Origin: Dugong dugon
Lineage: Eukaryota > Chordata > Mammalia > Sirenia > Dugongidae
Reading direction: 5' to 3'
Assembly: GCA_030035585.1 (NCBI GenBank)
Contig: CM057477.1
Location: 62,663,447-62,727,446, forward strand
DNA: 64,000 nucleotides
Below are positions 9,926-22,021 of this stretch, piece by piece. A program made the translations under genes and the position numbers. The notes under the pieces were generated by a model. It worked only from the letters and a program-made list of their open reading frames with translations. It was not told the origin of the DNA and ran no database searches. Each line of letters begins with the position of its first letter. Within the stretch, counting starts at the first letter, position 1.

Positions 9926-11469
9926 CGAAACTAGCCCAATAAGTACACCATTTGGTTGAAGTGATTCCCTTATCACAGTAAAGGAATCACAAAGCTGATC
10001 TATAACCAGAATCTGTGGTTGTAAATCACTACAGTTTCAGCCTCGTCAAAATATAGGCCTGAAATAAAGGCCAGAAGTCTTATAAGTCCCTTTCCTCTCC
10101 ATGTGGAATCCCATTTTCGCTGCCAGATGGGATTCATATATATTAAGAGCAGATTTGGAATTTGTTTTAAAACCAGTTACCAGAATAATCTCCCAATGTC
10201 AATGACCAAAGTAGTCGACACCTTTTTATGACAGACCAATTTTTAGTATACTATTTGAAAACCACTATAAACGAAGGGAAGGGAGAAATGAACACTTGAG
10301 AGCATGAAATAAAGTCAAACTGTTTGCTAGGAGTCATGGTATGAATAATTCAGGTGAATTATAGTAGTTCCTTGGATTATTTAAAGAACAACTCTGTCCC
10401 CTAAATGGTCATTCTGAAATCTCATCAAAGGGCATTGAAGGCTTGGAGCCAACTATTATCAGTTTAGGAAAACTAAGCCTTCAAATTATATTTTACAAAA
10501 CAGATTATCGCTGACATGAGGCAGCATTCATCCATCAATTCTGCAAACATCTATCTTGGATCTTTGGCTGGCAAGGCCCTCTATTCATCTGGAAGTTTTC
10601 CGAGCCGTCCAGTCTCTTTCCCTGGCCTCTTATTCCCTTCCTTCCCCTCCTCCTCAGCTATTCAGAGCCCTACTGGTCGTTTTCTTTCTTTTATATTGGC
10701 AACCGCTCACGTTGCATAAACAAAATACGCAGGGTGGAGGGGGATGGTGAGGAGCAAGCACATTTCAGAGCTAAGAAAATAAATAGCCAATGAAGCATGA
10801 GAGACCACAATTAGATTTATACAAGTTTAGCTGTGGAAATAAATGTTGGGTGGTCGATTATTTCCAGATCTCAACAAACCAGTGATGGAAAGGGCAAATT
10901 GTACCACTTACCAGAGTGAGTTCACATGGGGCGGAGTAGAAGCTAAGAGAATGGATGAGGAGAAGCAAGAATGGGAGGTAAGATTCCTTTTCAAGTCAAG
11001 TCTGTAATAAAGCTCTGTTGGGTACTGATTAGACTGTGGGTTTGGACAGAGAAGGAAAAAGGATACACCAGAGAGCAAGAGAGGAACTAAGCAAGGATGA
11101 CTTAATGCCTGTCATCACAGGACACCTTCTCCTTGGCTCTTGCTGGGGCGGAGAGAAAAGAGTTCGACCAAATCAAGCACAGAAGCCACAGCACCACGCA
11201 GTCACTCACTGAGAGATTTCCATGGGCTGGCCAAGTATGAGCATCTAGGGAAGGATAAAGAGCAGGAAGAAACATGGACCATGGAGAGAATGAACAGGCT
11301 CTGCTTCTTTGACACTCTTGGTCATTGGGAGATAGAGAGCCAGATGGACCTTTTCTTACCATAAGCTTTTTACAGAGCCATGTGCACAAAGGCAACCAGG
11401 GCCTTAAAAAATCAAGCATTGTCTGCTGTAAAATGCAGTTGATTAAGGCCTTATTTTCTTAGATTATAT
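9926..11469. other. Long single-copy stretch
   Basis: Apart from short A/T runs I recognise no repeat or exon. The longest open frames (74 and 105 codons at 11102-11419, opposite strands) overlap and show no similarity that I know, so I do not call them. Confidence 0.4.
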
Positions 11470-11662
11470 AATTAATGCACTAGGCTGCTAACAAAAAACG
11501 TTGGAAGTTCAAGTTCACCCAGAAGTCCTTGGAAGAAAGGCCTGGTGATCTACTTCCAGAAAATTATCCATTGAAAACCCTTTGGAGCACAGTTCTACTC
11601 TGATACAACTGGAGTCGACATGAGTTGGAATTAATTCCACAGCAACTGGTATTGGTTTTTTG
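11470..11662 (+). mobile_element. AfroSINE, 5'-truncated
   Basis: It starts within the tRNA-like head ('ctaggctgctaacaaaaaac'). It continues with the long-form body ('aaggcctggtgatctacttcc') and ends in TATTGGTTTTTTGG. Confidence 0.75.
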
Positions 11663-12350
11663 GAAGGAGGTAGATGCATTGTTTATAAGTTGAATCCTCT
11701 TTTTTGGGAGATTTTGCTATTAACATTCAGCGCTTTCCTACTGCATATAGTCAAAATGTTGGATGTGCATTCAGAAAACACAATTTTTAATATAGGACAT
11801 CATTGCCAATCAGATGTCCACGTGGCTGAGTGTCTGTGCCTTTGAAATGTCTATGTGCAGTAGACCACTGTAGGGGAGGTAGGCAGAGAAAGGGAAAACA
11901 GGTCGTGCGAATACGAACCAAGTGAATACACTCATGGAATATCAATTAGGACAAATGAATAAAACCCACCATTAGTACCAAAGTGCTAAGGGATCACAGA
12001 AAACAAAATTTAGATGGAATCAATCATGGGAACTTCCTGGACAACTAAGCTTGCCAGAGAGATTGTGAGCAGTTATTGTTACAACAGAAATGCTAGCATT
12101 AGCCATAATTAATCTGAAAGAAACATACAGTCAATTCTCATTATACTCAGTAGTTACATTCTATAAAGTCTCCGTGAACACTGAATTAGTGAATACTGAA
12201 CCAATGTCCTACAGGAAATACAGGGTTAGGTTCCTGCAAGCCTCTGGTCACAACATTTTCATCCATCGACCAATACATATTTTGTTTTCTGTGTGTTTCT
12301 GTTTAAAGGCACCTTATTTAATACATATGGTCGATTCATTAACATTGAAC

Positions 12351-12396
12351 TAACCCTAACCCTAACCCTAACCCTAACCCTAACCCTAACCCTAAC
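12351..12396 (+). repeat. Interstitial telomeric repeat, (TAACCC)7.7
   Basis: Seven perfect TAACCC units and a partial TAAC make 46 bp with no mismatch. It lies inside the mariner-like element between GAAC and ACACAGCC. As I recall the element's consensus, it lacks this array. Perfect arrays of this size in mammals are usually read as telomere sequence added during double-strand break repair. Confidence 0.97.
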
Positions 12397-12772
12397 ACAC
12401 AGCCAACAGAACTATAACTCATGCCTGAATGAAGCTTATCTAACACGTGCATTTTCTCTGTAAGGCACATCGACACCTTCTCGCACTTAGGAACACTAGA
12501 CCACTTCAGCACTATGCTTGAGAGCGATCTTAATCAGTGAAATCACCAACAAAAAGCACAAAACATTGCACTAAACGGACCATGGAAAGGACACTTGTTT
12601 ACAGTGTGCGAGCTGAAACAAGAAGGCAGAGTGTTGCCTTGTTCAGCCTCATCTGAGACCGTAAGCATCAGCAACTCAGATTTGTCACCCTTCTGCGCAT
12701 GTCCACAAATGACCATAAAAGTACCATGAGTATTGACTTTGGGGTTACAAATAAATTTTAGCAAGTAGGCAA

Positions 12773-12957
12773 ATTCACTGCTGATCGAAAGGTCAGCGGT
12801 TGAAACCCACCAGCCACTCTGGGGAGAAATATGTGGTAGTCAGCTTCCATAAAGATTTATAGCCTTGGAAACCCTATGGGACAGTTCTACTCTGTCCTAC
12901 AGGGTCACTATTAGTCAGAATCAGCTCCACAGCAACGGTTTGGTTTGCTTTGGTTTG
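12773..12957 (+). mobile_element. AfroSINE nested in the mariner-like element
   Basis: It is 5'-truncated within the tRNA-like head. It has the long body ('agatttatagccttggaaac') and a tail ending CTTTGGTTTGG. AATTCAC flanks it on both sides (about 12766-12772 and 12964-12970), close to a target duplication. Confidence 0.85.
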
Positions 12958-13007
12958 GTAGACGAATTCACAAATATGGAATCCACAAATAATGAGGATT
13001 GACTCTA

Positions 13008-13743
13008 GAGCAAAGGAAAAGCTCTCAGTCAAATCAGCCATGTTTTCTTCCATCTAGACTGTTTTAACGGTCAAACTCCGTTTATGACTTTTACTAGAGA
13101 ACTATAATTAACGGTGTTAAAATTTAAAAATTTAATATTTTTGAACTATATGGCCTACAAATTAATTTTTTAAAAAAACAATAGTAAAAGTAGTGGAAAA
13201 TGACACACACACCTCCCCCATGCACACACACACCTGCTCAAATTATTATGAAATTGTCACCGTGGGATACCAAGCAACCGCCATAGTTTGTTTTCTATCC
13301 TCTGATGTTTCCTTTGCATCATCTTTGAATGGGTAGTTGGACTGGATAATTGCCAAGATCCCTTTCAACCCTGAAGTTCTGTGAAGGTCATGGGTTGTCA
13401 AACAGTGAGCTCTGAAAATGAGCAGAGGGACCAGGTGATCTGAATCCTAACCCAAAGTCACCACTGGTATGTGAGAAACCTCAGGCAAAATCATTTGACT
13501 AAGTGCAGGGGGAATGCCCATGGACAGTGCCAGGGCTAGGAGCTGGCTGGGCATGTTTGAGGTTTTCTCAATTTTATATAAAATGACATGCAAACATGAC
13601 TTCAGGATACATACCCATCACTGTCCAGCCAGATTGTTGCTCCTAAGATCCTCCTACATACAAATCATGTAGTGGCTGCTATCTGCATACTAGTTTCTCA
13701 ACTGTAAATCTGAAATGATGATCACACTGACCTATCTCCCTGT
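13008..13743. other. Non-coding sequence without a clear feature
   Basis: It is AT-rich at the start, with a short (CA)n patch at 13204-13235. A MIR-like trace may lie at 13400-13500. No exon is recognised. Confidence 0.35.
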
Positions 13744-14102
13744 GATCTACCGCCCATCTGTTAGTTTTTGTACTGTGGTGACTTGGGTGTTGCTATGATG
13801 CTGGAAGCTATGCCACCAGGATTTCAAATACCAGCAGGGTCACCCATGATGGACAGGCTTTGGTGGAGCTTCCAGTCTAAGACAGGCTAGGAAGAAAGAC
13901 CTGGTGACCTACTTCCAAAAATTAGCCAGTGAAAACCTTATGGATCACAACAGAATATTGCCTGATATAGTGCTGGAAGATGAGCCCCACCACCTCCAGG
14001 TTTGAAGGAAGATGGTACACAGGACAGGGCAACATTTTGTTCTGTTTACTACATAAGCTTGCTATGAGTTGGAGCCAACTCAATCACAGCAAACAACAAG
14101 AA
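13744..14102 (+). mobile_element. Non-autonomous RTE derivative
   Basis: This joins the RTE 5' leader block ('gctatgatgctggaagctat', 'caaataccagcagggtcacc') directly to the RTE 3' end ('cataagcttgctatgagttg', then AACAACAAG). The protein-coding middle is absent. It has the same structure as 37031-37380. Confidence 0.75.
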
Positions 14103-14795
14103 CATCTCCTGGTGGTGGGTGAGGATTGACTAATTCAACCCTGTAAAAGCTTTGAAAAATGGAAAATAGACACTCTCCCTCGGTCAGAAAGAACTCACCC
14201 CATTCCCTCAGACCCAGAAGCTGGAGCACATGTCACCTTTTGTTGACTTTTTGTCACACTTGGATAAAGGGCCCTGGAGTCAAAGGGTACATTAGCCACA
14301 CACCCAATAGCAGGCTTAGAGAAATTCCTGGGAATTGCTTAGTGCTGATAATTGCCAACCACTCTGAGTCACTTCCTTTCCTCCCACAGACTGGCTCTTT
14401 CCTGGTTTCTGCTCCCAGACAAATGGGTGTGCACATCGGTTGTGGGACAGGGAACACAGTCCTGGCCCCAGGCTTGTATTTCTATGTGACGAGGGAGCTC
14501 AAATGCTTCTATAGTGACCCAGGTGGGGATATCTTTGAAGCTCCCTTTTCTTCCTCCCTCACCTATTCCCTAAGCTGGGCTCAGATTTCATTTTGATATT
14601 TAACAATCTTAGGGAAAACCCCGCCAGAGCATGCAATTCCACCCCATGAAGCTGGGAAAACCAGAGAAACACAGAGCTCCCCGCATATACAGTAAAATCT
14701 ACAAAAGCCGGAAACTGTGTAAGGTGGAAACAGCTCAGAGAAGGAAAACTCAAATATTTCTCACTAACAGAAAAGTGGTAAGACCGTATCCTGTC
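14103..14795. other. Single-copy and repeat-like sequence before a LINE insertion
   Basis: It contains one arm (14437-14500) of a dispersed repeat that recurs inverted at 16970-17035. Around 14690-14780 and 15640-15720 the sequence is one older unit ('gccggaaactgtgtaaggtg') split by the LINE insertion. The 145-codon + frame at 14159-14596 has no family similarity that I can see. Confidence 0.4.
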
Positions 14796-15623
14796 GGTAA
14801 GACAGTATATAATACTGGCAAAGCCAGCATAACTTGTCCAAAGCAAAGTCATGGAAGCTCTATAGACACATTGAAACTCCCTGAGGGACCAAATTACTGG
14901 GCCGAGGGATGTGGGACCATGGTCTCGGAGAACATACAGCCCAATTGTTTAAAAACATAGTTTTTAAAGAAATTGTTCTACACTCTACTTTGGTGAGTAG
15001 CATCTGGGGTCTTAAGAGCTCGCGAGTGGAGTGACCATCTAAGATATTCCACTGGTCTCACCTCATCGGGAACAAGGGAGAATGAAGAAAACCAAAGACA
15101 GAGGGAAAGATTAGTCCAAAGGACTGATGAACCACAACTACCACAGCCTCCACCAGACTGAGTCCAGTACAGCTAGGTCGTGCCCGGCTACCACCACTGA
15201 CTGCTCTGACAGCGATCACAATAGAGGGTCCCAGACAGAGCTGGAGAAAAATGTAGGACAAAATTCTAACTCACAAAAAAATACCAGACTTACTGGTCTG
15301 AGAGAGACTGGGGAAACCCCAAGAGTACAGCCCCTGGGCACCCTTTAAGCTCAGTGATGAAGTCACTCCTGACATTCACCCTTCAGCCAAAGATTAGACA
15401 GGCCCATAAAATAAAACCAGACCAGGGGCAAGGACAAAAAGGTAGGAGGGGACAGGAAAGCTGGTAATAGGGAACCCAAGGTCGAGAAGGAAGAGTGTTG
15501 ACATGTTGTGGGGTTGGTAACCAATGCCACGAAACAGTATGTATACTAACTGTTTAATGAGAAGCTAGTTTGTTCTGTAAACCTTCATCTGAAGTACAGT
15601 AATCAAAACGAAAAAAAAAAAAG
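14796..15623 (+). mobile_element. LINE-1-like 3' end with poly(A) and 16-bp TSD
   Basis: The element ends in A-rich sequence (15611-15622). It is flanked by AAGACCGTATCCTGTC (14780-14795) and AAGACCGTACCCTGTC (15624-15639), a 16-bp target duplication with one change. It is a 5'-truncated retrotransposed copy of the same family as 4400-5140 and 61740-62533. Confidence 0.85.
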
Positions 15624-15639
15624 AAGACCGTACCCTGTC

Positions 15640-16861
15640 AAAGGCAGAAAATTTGTGAGACGTGGAAAACCAAGTTCCACTGAATTCCGGCTCTCACAGT
15701 TTTCACAGTACTATGGCACAGGGACATTGCATGATTTAAAAGCTGCCGTGGTCTCAGTTTCCCACAAACGTCTGAGGTTTCTGCAGGCAGCTTACTAATC
15801 TGTAGTAACCACATACCATTGCCAGTAAGCTCTTTGCAAGTTCATTTGGAAGTACATCGGATGTGACAGGTTTCTAGAATTTTTAGAGTCTGGAATCCTA
15901 GGTGTAATGTGCTGACATTCTGAAAGGCCAATTCTTGAGCATCAACATAACTCCTCTGGAGTCACTTTGTGACAAAGTTATTGAAAGAGACTGATTGGAC
16001 TTTTTCTCCAATTTGGTGTCCAGAGATACAAACGACAACAATAGTAAAGCATTATTAGGTCGGTAAAACATTTCTGTTAATTTCTTTAAATGGCAATTTA
16101 ACTTTTAATTTAGAGCAAAGGAAAGTAACCATAAGCAATAAGTGAGGGTTTAAACTGTTACCTGTTTTAGATGTCTGGGTCACAACTTGCAGTGTGAACA
16201 TGCTTTGCGTACCTAACACGTTGACATGACGCCTGAATGAAATACACATGAATACAAACTATCTGAAACCCTGAATCCATATTGATTGTAATTAATACCT
16301 GTATTCCCAAATCCTTTCAGTGTTCCACTGATTCTTTCATTCAATAGTCATTCAATGCCTAAGACATGTTATCTTGCTAGTCTCTGGGGATACCGTGATG
16401 AACACATGTGGTCTCTATCTTCAAGGAACTAACAGTCTACTGAAAGCAATTTCTGTACTATAAAGATTATTCATAAACACATGTCCTCTTTCTCTAAACC
16501 ACTCAGAGCTCTATAATTGCTATGTGTTTTGTGTTATAATAATAAAGCTTAAAAAAAGAGCAATTTTATTATCACTGAAATTTACATTTTTTGATGATCC
16601 ATTATTATTAGCAAGGCAGTGAATCCAGAAATGGTGATAAATGTTTGCTGATTCATCTACGTTTTCCTCTGATCTCTTTTGTTACTCACAAATGGTAGAA
16701 AGGACTAAACTTGGTTAAGGATAGAGCAAAGACTATCTGTGGATAAATTCTTGACCTTGGTTCATTAGCATAGCATTCAACCTGACTAGCTAGTAAGAAG
16801 CCAAAAGAAGTGATGCTACTTAACTTACTCAAAGTTGTGTCCAATATCATACAACTAAGAA
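15640..16861. other. Mostly single-copy sequence
   Basis: An old mammal-wide repeat trace lies at about 16330-16450 ('gtcattcaatgcctaagaca'). The rest is AT-rich, with several short open frames of no evident meaning. Confidence 0.4.
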
Positions 16862-18020
16862 AAAATGATCTGAACACATTCTATACATTATAGGAGGGTA
16901 AATTGATACCATCTTTTTGGAACATAATTTGGCAATATCCATCACACCTTTAAATGCACATGTCTTTAGCGTTAGAGCCCCCCCTGTCACTTGGAAATGT
17001 AAGCCTGGGGCCAGAGCCACATTCCCTGTCCCACAACTTAGAAGTGCTTCTAAGACGATCTCCAATAAATATACGCACACGTTTGCAAAAACACTTACGC
17101 AAACTGCACAGAGACCAAAGTTTATTAGTGGTTACCAGGTGTGGGAGGGAGGAGGAAAGAGGGAGTCATTGCTTAGGGAGCATTGAGCTTCTGTTAAGGA
17201 TGATAAAAAATTTGGAAACAGAGATAATGGTTGCACAACATGATGAACGTAATTAATGTCACTGAACTGTACCTGTAAGAAATGTTGAAATGGTAAATGT
17301 TTATATAAATACATATATACCACCATCAAATTGCTTTAAAAAAAACACATACGCAAGACTATTCATTGCTTCGTTATTTATAGTAGCAAAAAACTGGAAG
17401 CAACCTAAATATCCATCAGCAGAGGATTGGTTTAAATCAATTATGTTATCTCCTACAGTAAAATACCATGCAGCCATTTTAAAGGAATGAAATAGATCTA
17501 GATGTAATGATTGAATCAATTTTTATGATTTATTATTAAGTGAAACAAAACAAAATAAGGTCTAGATCATATTAAATATACCATGCTCTGCCAGAAGAAT
17601 GAACACATCTGTCTTGGAAGAAGTACAGCCAGAAGGCTCCTTAGAAGCGAGGATGGTGAGACTTCATCTCACATACTTTGTACATGTTATCAGGAGGGAT
17701 CAGTCCCCAGAGAAGGACATCATGCTTGGTAAAGTAGAGGGTCAGCAAAAAAGAGGAAGACCCTCAGCAAGATAGATCAACACAATGGCTGCAAAAATGT
17801 GTTCAAACATAGCAACGATTTTGAGGATGGCACAGGACTGGGCAGTGTTTCATTCTGTTGTACATAGGGTTGCTATGAGTTAGAGCTGACTCAATAGCGC
17901 CTAACAACAACAACAACAGATCATATTGAATAATATGACATAATTTGTGATTTTTAAAAGAGGACTATGTATACATATGCTATACATTAATATGCATATA
18001 TATGTACATATATCAAAATA
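16862..18020 (+). repeat. Old LINE-1 3' end, split by an RTE fragment
   Basis: The decayed L1 3' portion shows 'tggcaatatccatcacacct' near 16931, 'aaaactggaagcaacctaaa' near 17390 and 'ggaatgaaatagatctagat' near 17484. It is interrupted by the RTE copy at 17578-17919. Stops in all frames exclude function. Confidence 0.6.
17578..17919 (+). mobile_element. RTE LINE 3' fragment with target duplication
   Basis: This is the 3' end of the RTE-clade element: 'agaatgaacacatctgtctt' through 'tatgagttagagctgactca', ending (CAA)n. AGATCATATT(A/G)AAT flanks it (17564-17577 and 17920-17933), so it is a genuine 5'-truncated insertion. Confidence 0.85.
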
Positions 18021-18145
18021 TATTATGTGTATATGCTTTCATATGCATAGAAAGAGACACAGAAGTAGTTAATAGAGATCGCTTTGAACTTGGAGTCAGG
18101 GATTAGGAAACCCTATTTCTCTATATCTCGTTGGTAATGTCTGAG

Positions 18146-18168
18146 TTTTTTTTTTTTTTTTTTTTTTT
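18146..18168 (+). repeat. T23 homopolymer
   Basis: An uninterrupted T run followed by AATTTTAAAACAATT. It may be the tail of a reverse-oriented retroelement too degraded to name. Confidence 0.8.
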
Positions 18169-18439
18169 AATTTTAAAACAATTAAAAAGAAAGAAATGAC
18201 TTAGAAAGATTGTGCACAAGTCCTGCCGGCTATTTGTGCTCATCCGTGCTTCTGACATTCGGTTGTGCATGTTAGCGTTCCACGGGCGGACTTCTAGCTG
18301 CCTAAGGACAGAGACTCCAACTCTTTGGTTTTGTCCTTCCTTGGACAAGTTACTTTGTCACTTTTGTAAATCTCGTCGCTTGTTGGTAAAATGGAGATAA
18401 TAATCACTCTAGTGATGGACATTTGTCAAGTGATTACCA

Positions 18440-18600
18440 CGGGGGCAGACTCTGCTTAATGCTTTTACATGGATTATTTCATCTAATCTCAAAACAACCC
18501 CATTTAATAAGTATTATTGCCATCATCACCATTTTACAGATAATGAAATAGGCTTATATCATGAAACTAATAAGTAGAGGAGCCAAGACTGGTTTGTTTC
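18440..18600 (+). repeat. MIR SINE relic
   Basis: The motif order 'tggattatttcatctaatct', 'ccatttaataagtattattg', 'ccattttacagataatgaaa' is that of MIR. Confidence 0.7.
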
Positions 18601-18670
18601 CAGAATCCATGTACTTACAGGGTTGTGATAAGAACAGGAGAGAAAGCACAGGTGAAGTGTTTAGCCCTCA

Positions 18671-18889
18671 GTTTAAAACAAACAAATAAACAGTGCCATT
18701 GAGTCAATTCTAACTCATAGCAACCCTATAGGACAGAGTAGAACTGTCCCGTAGGGTTTCCAAGGCTGTAAATCTTTACGGAAGCTGACTGCTACACCTT
18801 TCTCCTGAAGAGCAGCAGTTCGGTTCAAACTGCGGACCTTTAGGTTATCAGCTAAGCACGCTTAACCACTGCGCCATCAGGGTTCCTGG
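18671..18889 (-). mobile_element. AfroSINE, long form
   Basis: The tail (AACAAACAAATAAACAGTGCC) is at the left, with the body 'aaggctgtaaatctttacgg' and the head at the right. GCCCTCA borders both ends (18664-18670 and just after 18889). Confidence 0.85.
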
Positions 18890-19975
18890 GCCCTCACCAG
18901 GCGCTTGTAAATGTTAGATATTATTCCTGATAATGCCATGTCTTCCCTACCAGGAAACTGTTTAAACCATTAAAAACACGCAGCTGATTGAATAGAAACA
19001 AGATGGCTTTGTCTTGAAATAACAGGAAATCTCCGCGGGGGCAGTCTTGAGTGACACAGAGCCACCAACTTGAACTGTCACACGCAGCAGTGCCTCCCGT
19101 CTCTTCAGCTGGAGCACAAATCGCCAAGGGAGGTCATTAGGAAAGTCTTGTAGCAGGGTATGTTTTTTGCCCTCGGGATACGGTGGTTTTACTGCTATTA
19201 ATAACAGATGTGGCCAGACAATTACAGACTGGAGAGACGCCATCACTTCTTGCATTTTAAAGCTTAATCTGACCACCTGTAGGGTCAAGGAATTACACAG
19301 CTATCATAATGGTTAAAGAATGTCTTGTGCCACCATTTATGGACCCAAGTTCAAGCCTTGGAGGTCTGCAACGTCATGAGTTTATCTTTGTTTGCAGTGT
19401 GTGTGTGATTTATTTTTTTGTGCATGTATAAGCTGCTCCAAAGCTCAGCTGGGTGGAGCCCTAGCTCCCACTCAAGTTTATCTAGTAAATATTTCTTTTG
19501 AGAAGACGGGAAGTCAGGAGGCCTTAATTCTTCTTTCAGTTCTGCTGCAATTCCTTTTGTAATTCAGAGGCTTTTGCTCATTTATGAAATAAAGTCAGTC
19601 TCCCAATGTATACCTTTCTCCCCCACTAAACTGAGAACTCCCTAAAGGCAGCAGCTTTGGCTGTATAAACCACCGAATTCTCAGTGTCTAAAATAGTGTC
19701 TGGCATATAGCAGACACTCAATAAACACAGAACAAGCGAATGAATGAATCTCTGAGCTTCCTCGCTGGTACAACATGGCATGACTCACAAAATCATAATC
19801 CAATGCACTGAGGTGATTCAATGCATGTAGCGGATAACATTAGCCATCAGCTCTCCGATTTTTATTTTTCTCAGCCTACTGTTGAGACACCTTCCTGAAC
19901 ATTTCCACCAGAATGTGAGTAGTATGAACAAAAGGAAAATTTGCCAAACTTTCCTTTTCTCTAGCAGTACTGCAA
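18890..19975. other. Single-copy sequence ending in an L2 3' end
   Basis: At 19600-19746 (+ strand) there is a clear L2 3' end: 'ctgagaactccctaaaggca', then 'gtgtctggcatatagcagac' and 'aataaacacag', ending in a GAATGAAT repeat. The rest, including overlapping reverse frames near 18921-19288, shows no recognised gene. Confidence 0.55.
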
Positions 19976-20173
19976 GAGTCCCTGAGTAGCACTCAGCTTC
20001 CAACCAAAAGGCTGGCAATTCGAATCCACCCAGCAGTGCCTGGGAAGAAAGGCTTGGCAATCTACTTCTGAAAAATCAGCCACTGAAAACCCTATGGAGC
20101 ACAGTTTCTACTGATGCACATGAGGTTACCAGAGTCAGAATCGACTTAAAAGCAGCTGTTTTGGTTTTTGGTT
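19976..20173 (+). mobile_element. AfroSINE, gtccctg-headed type
   Basis: The head GAGTCCCTGAGTAGC is followed by the long body ('cttggcaatctacttctgaa', 'actgaaaaccctatggagca') and a TTTTGGTTTTTGG tail. Confidence 0.85.
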
Positions 20174-20623
20174 AAGGGTACTGAACATGGTTTGAATAAG
20201 GAAGAAGCAAAGTGCTGATCACTTTGAAGTGTGGGTGATCTGCTAGTTTTATTTGCACAGGCTGTGCCTATCAACAGCGCCTATCCATAATGGAGAACTG
20301 GGCACCCACAGCCTTCGACACCAAGGCCCATCTCAGTTCCCCTGGTGACACCAACTGCAGAGAGACCATAGCAAGCAATGTCTGAAAGCCTCAAGTGACA
20401 TGACAACCATTCCAGATCTAAAAGGAGGAATGACCAAGGAAGATATTCTGGTTTTGTGTTTGTCTGTTTTCATCAGGCTTCTTGGTTGTAAACAACATAA
20501 AGAAACTCTGCCCAATGGAAGCAGAAGAGGATTTTATTGTAAGGATTTCAGTTACCACAAATTAGGTAGGATACCACTACTGGTTCCACTGCCTACCTCT
20601 GTGAACTGGTCCCTTTGTCTTTG
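20174..20623. other. Short single-copy stretch
   Basis: I recognise nothing specific. Two overlapping open frames of 60-79 codons on opposite strands are not supported by any family. Confidence 0.35.
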
Positions 20624-20838
20624 TGAAGTCCCTGGGTAGTGCAAGCAGTTGACACGCTTAGCAGCTAACAAAAAGCTCAGAGGTTCGAGGCCACCCAGAG
20701 GTGCCTCAGAAGAAAGGTCTGGAGATCTACTTCCAAAAAATCAGCCATTGCAAACCCTATGGAGTGCAGCTCTATTCTGACACGCGTGAGGTCACCGTGA
20801 GTCAGAGCTGACTCGATGGCAACTGGTTTTGTTTTTCA
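20624..20838 (+). mobile_element. AfroSINE with short TSD
   Basis: This is a full long-form SINE from GAAGTCCCTGGGTAGTGC to GTTTTTCA. GTCTTTG flanks it at 20617-20623 and 20839-20845. Confidence 0.88.
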
Positions 20839-21367
20839 GTCTTTGCACCATATGGTCAAGAGTCAAAGTTCCAGACAAGAGGATCTGATTGGCCAAGCTG
20901 GGTCACATGCCCCAGAACTAGCTGCCAGGGGTTGGGAGACCTAGTATCTGTTCCCCTTATGCTCCCATAGTAGGATAAAAGGCCCTGCCTCCATCTAAAA
21001 CTCACACAGTGAGGAAGTCCCCCAAATAGAAATGAGGTTTGCACATTGGTCAGCAACAGAAAAAGGACAGGTGTCTACTATACCATGGCTCAATAATGTA
21101 GCGTCTGTATGCTTTGATAATACATTGTTCATAAAGATGGGTAAAGCCAGTCTCTACAGTCACAAATCCAGTACCATACATGAGGCAATCGTTGTTAGGT
21201 GCCATCGAGTTGGTTCTGACTCACAGCAACCCCATGTACAACAGAACCAAACACTGCCTTGTCCTGTGCCAACCTCACAATCACTGTTATGCTTCAGCCC
21301 ACTGTTGCAACCACTGTATCAGTCCATCTCATTGAGGGTCTTCCTTTTTTTCACTGACCCTCTTCCT

Positions 21368-21843
21368 TTTTTTTTTTTTTTTTTGTTGTACTGTAAGTTT
21401 ACAATTCAAGTTAGTCTCTCATACAAAAATCTATACATACACTGTTATGTGACCCTAGTTGCTCTCCCTATACTGTGACAGCACACTCCTCCTTTCCACC
21501 CGATTTCCCGTGTCCATTCAACCAGCTCCTGACCCTCTCTGCCTTCCCTTCTCACCTCTGGACAGGAACTGCCCGTTTAGTCTCATGTATCTACTTGAGC
21601 TAAGAAGCACACTCTTCACAAGTATCATTTTATGTCCCATAGTCTAGTCTAATATTTGTTTGAAGAGTTGGCCTTGGGAATGGTTTTAGTTTTGGGCTAG
21701 CAGAGAGTCCGGGGGCCATGTCTTCCTGGGTCCCTCCAGTCTCAGTCAGACCATTAAGTCTGGTGTTTTTACTAGAATTTGAGTTCTGCACCCTACTTTT
21801 CTCCTGCTCCGTCAGGGACTCTCTGTTGTGTTCCCGTCATGCT
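21368..21843 (-). mobile_element. LINE-1-like 3' end nested in the RTE copy
   Basis: A T run (about 21368-21383) is the poly(A) of a reverse-strand element. The body matches the copy at 57835-58393 in blocks such as AGCTCAAGTAGATA and GAGAGACTAACTTGAATTG. GACCCTCTTCC (21357-21367) and AACCTTCTTCC (21844-21854) are its target duplication. Confidence 0.82.
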
Positions 21844-22021
21844 AACCTTCTTCCTTACTAAGCATGATGTCCTTCTCTAGGGACTGGTCCCTCCTGATAA
21901 CATGTCCAAAGAAAGTGAGACAAAGTCTCATCATCGTTGCTTCTAAGGAGCACTCTGGCTGTACTTTCTCCAAGACAGATTAGTTCATTCTTCTGGCAGT
22001 CCCTGGAATATTCAATATTCT

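Larger units (their letters stand above)
12128..13005. mobile_element. Tc1/mariner-like non-autonomous DNA transposon
   Basis: The left end is CAGTCAATTCTCATTAT and the right end, reverse complemented, is GAGTCAATCCTCATTATTTG. These are imperfect terminal inverted repeats. TA flanks both ends (12126-12127 and 13006-13007), the hallmark target of Tc1/mariner elements. It has no transposase frame. Two younger sequences sit inside: a telomeric array (12351-12396) and a SINE (12773-12957). Without the SINE it is about 690 bp. I recall a mammalian Tigger/Kanga-type relative but cannot name it with certainty. Confidence 0.75.

Noticed and set aside
14159..14596. A 145-codon + frame
   Set aside because: No family similarity, no splice or promoter context, and it overlaps a dispersed repeat arm.
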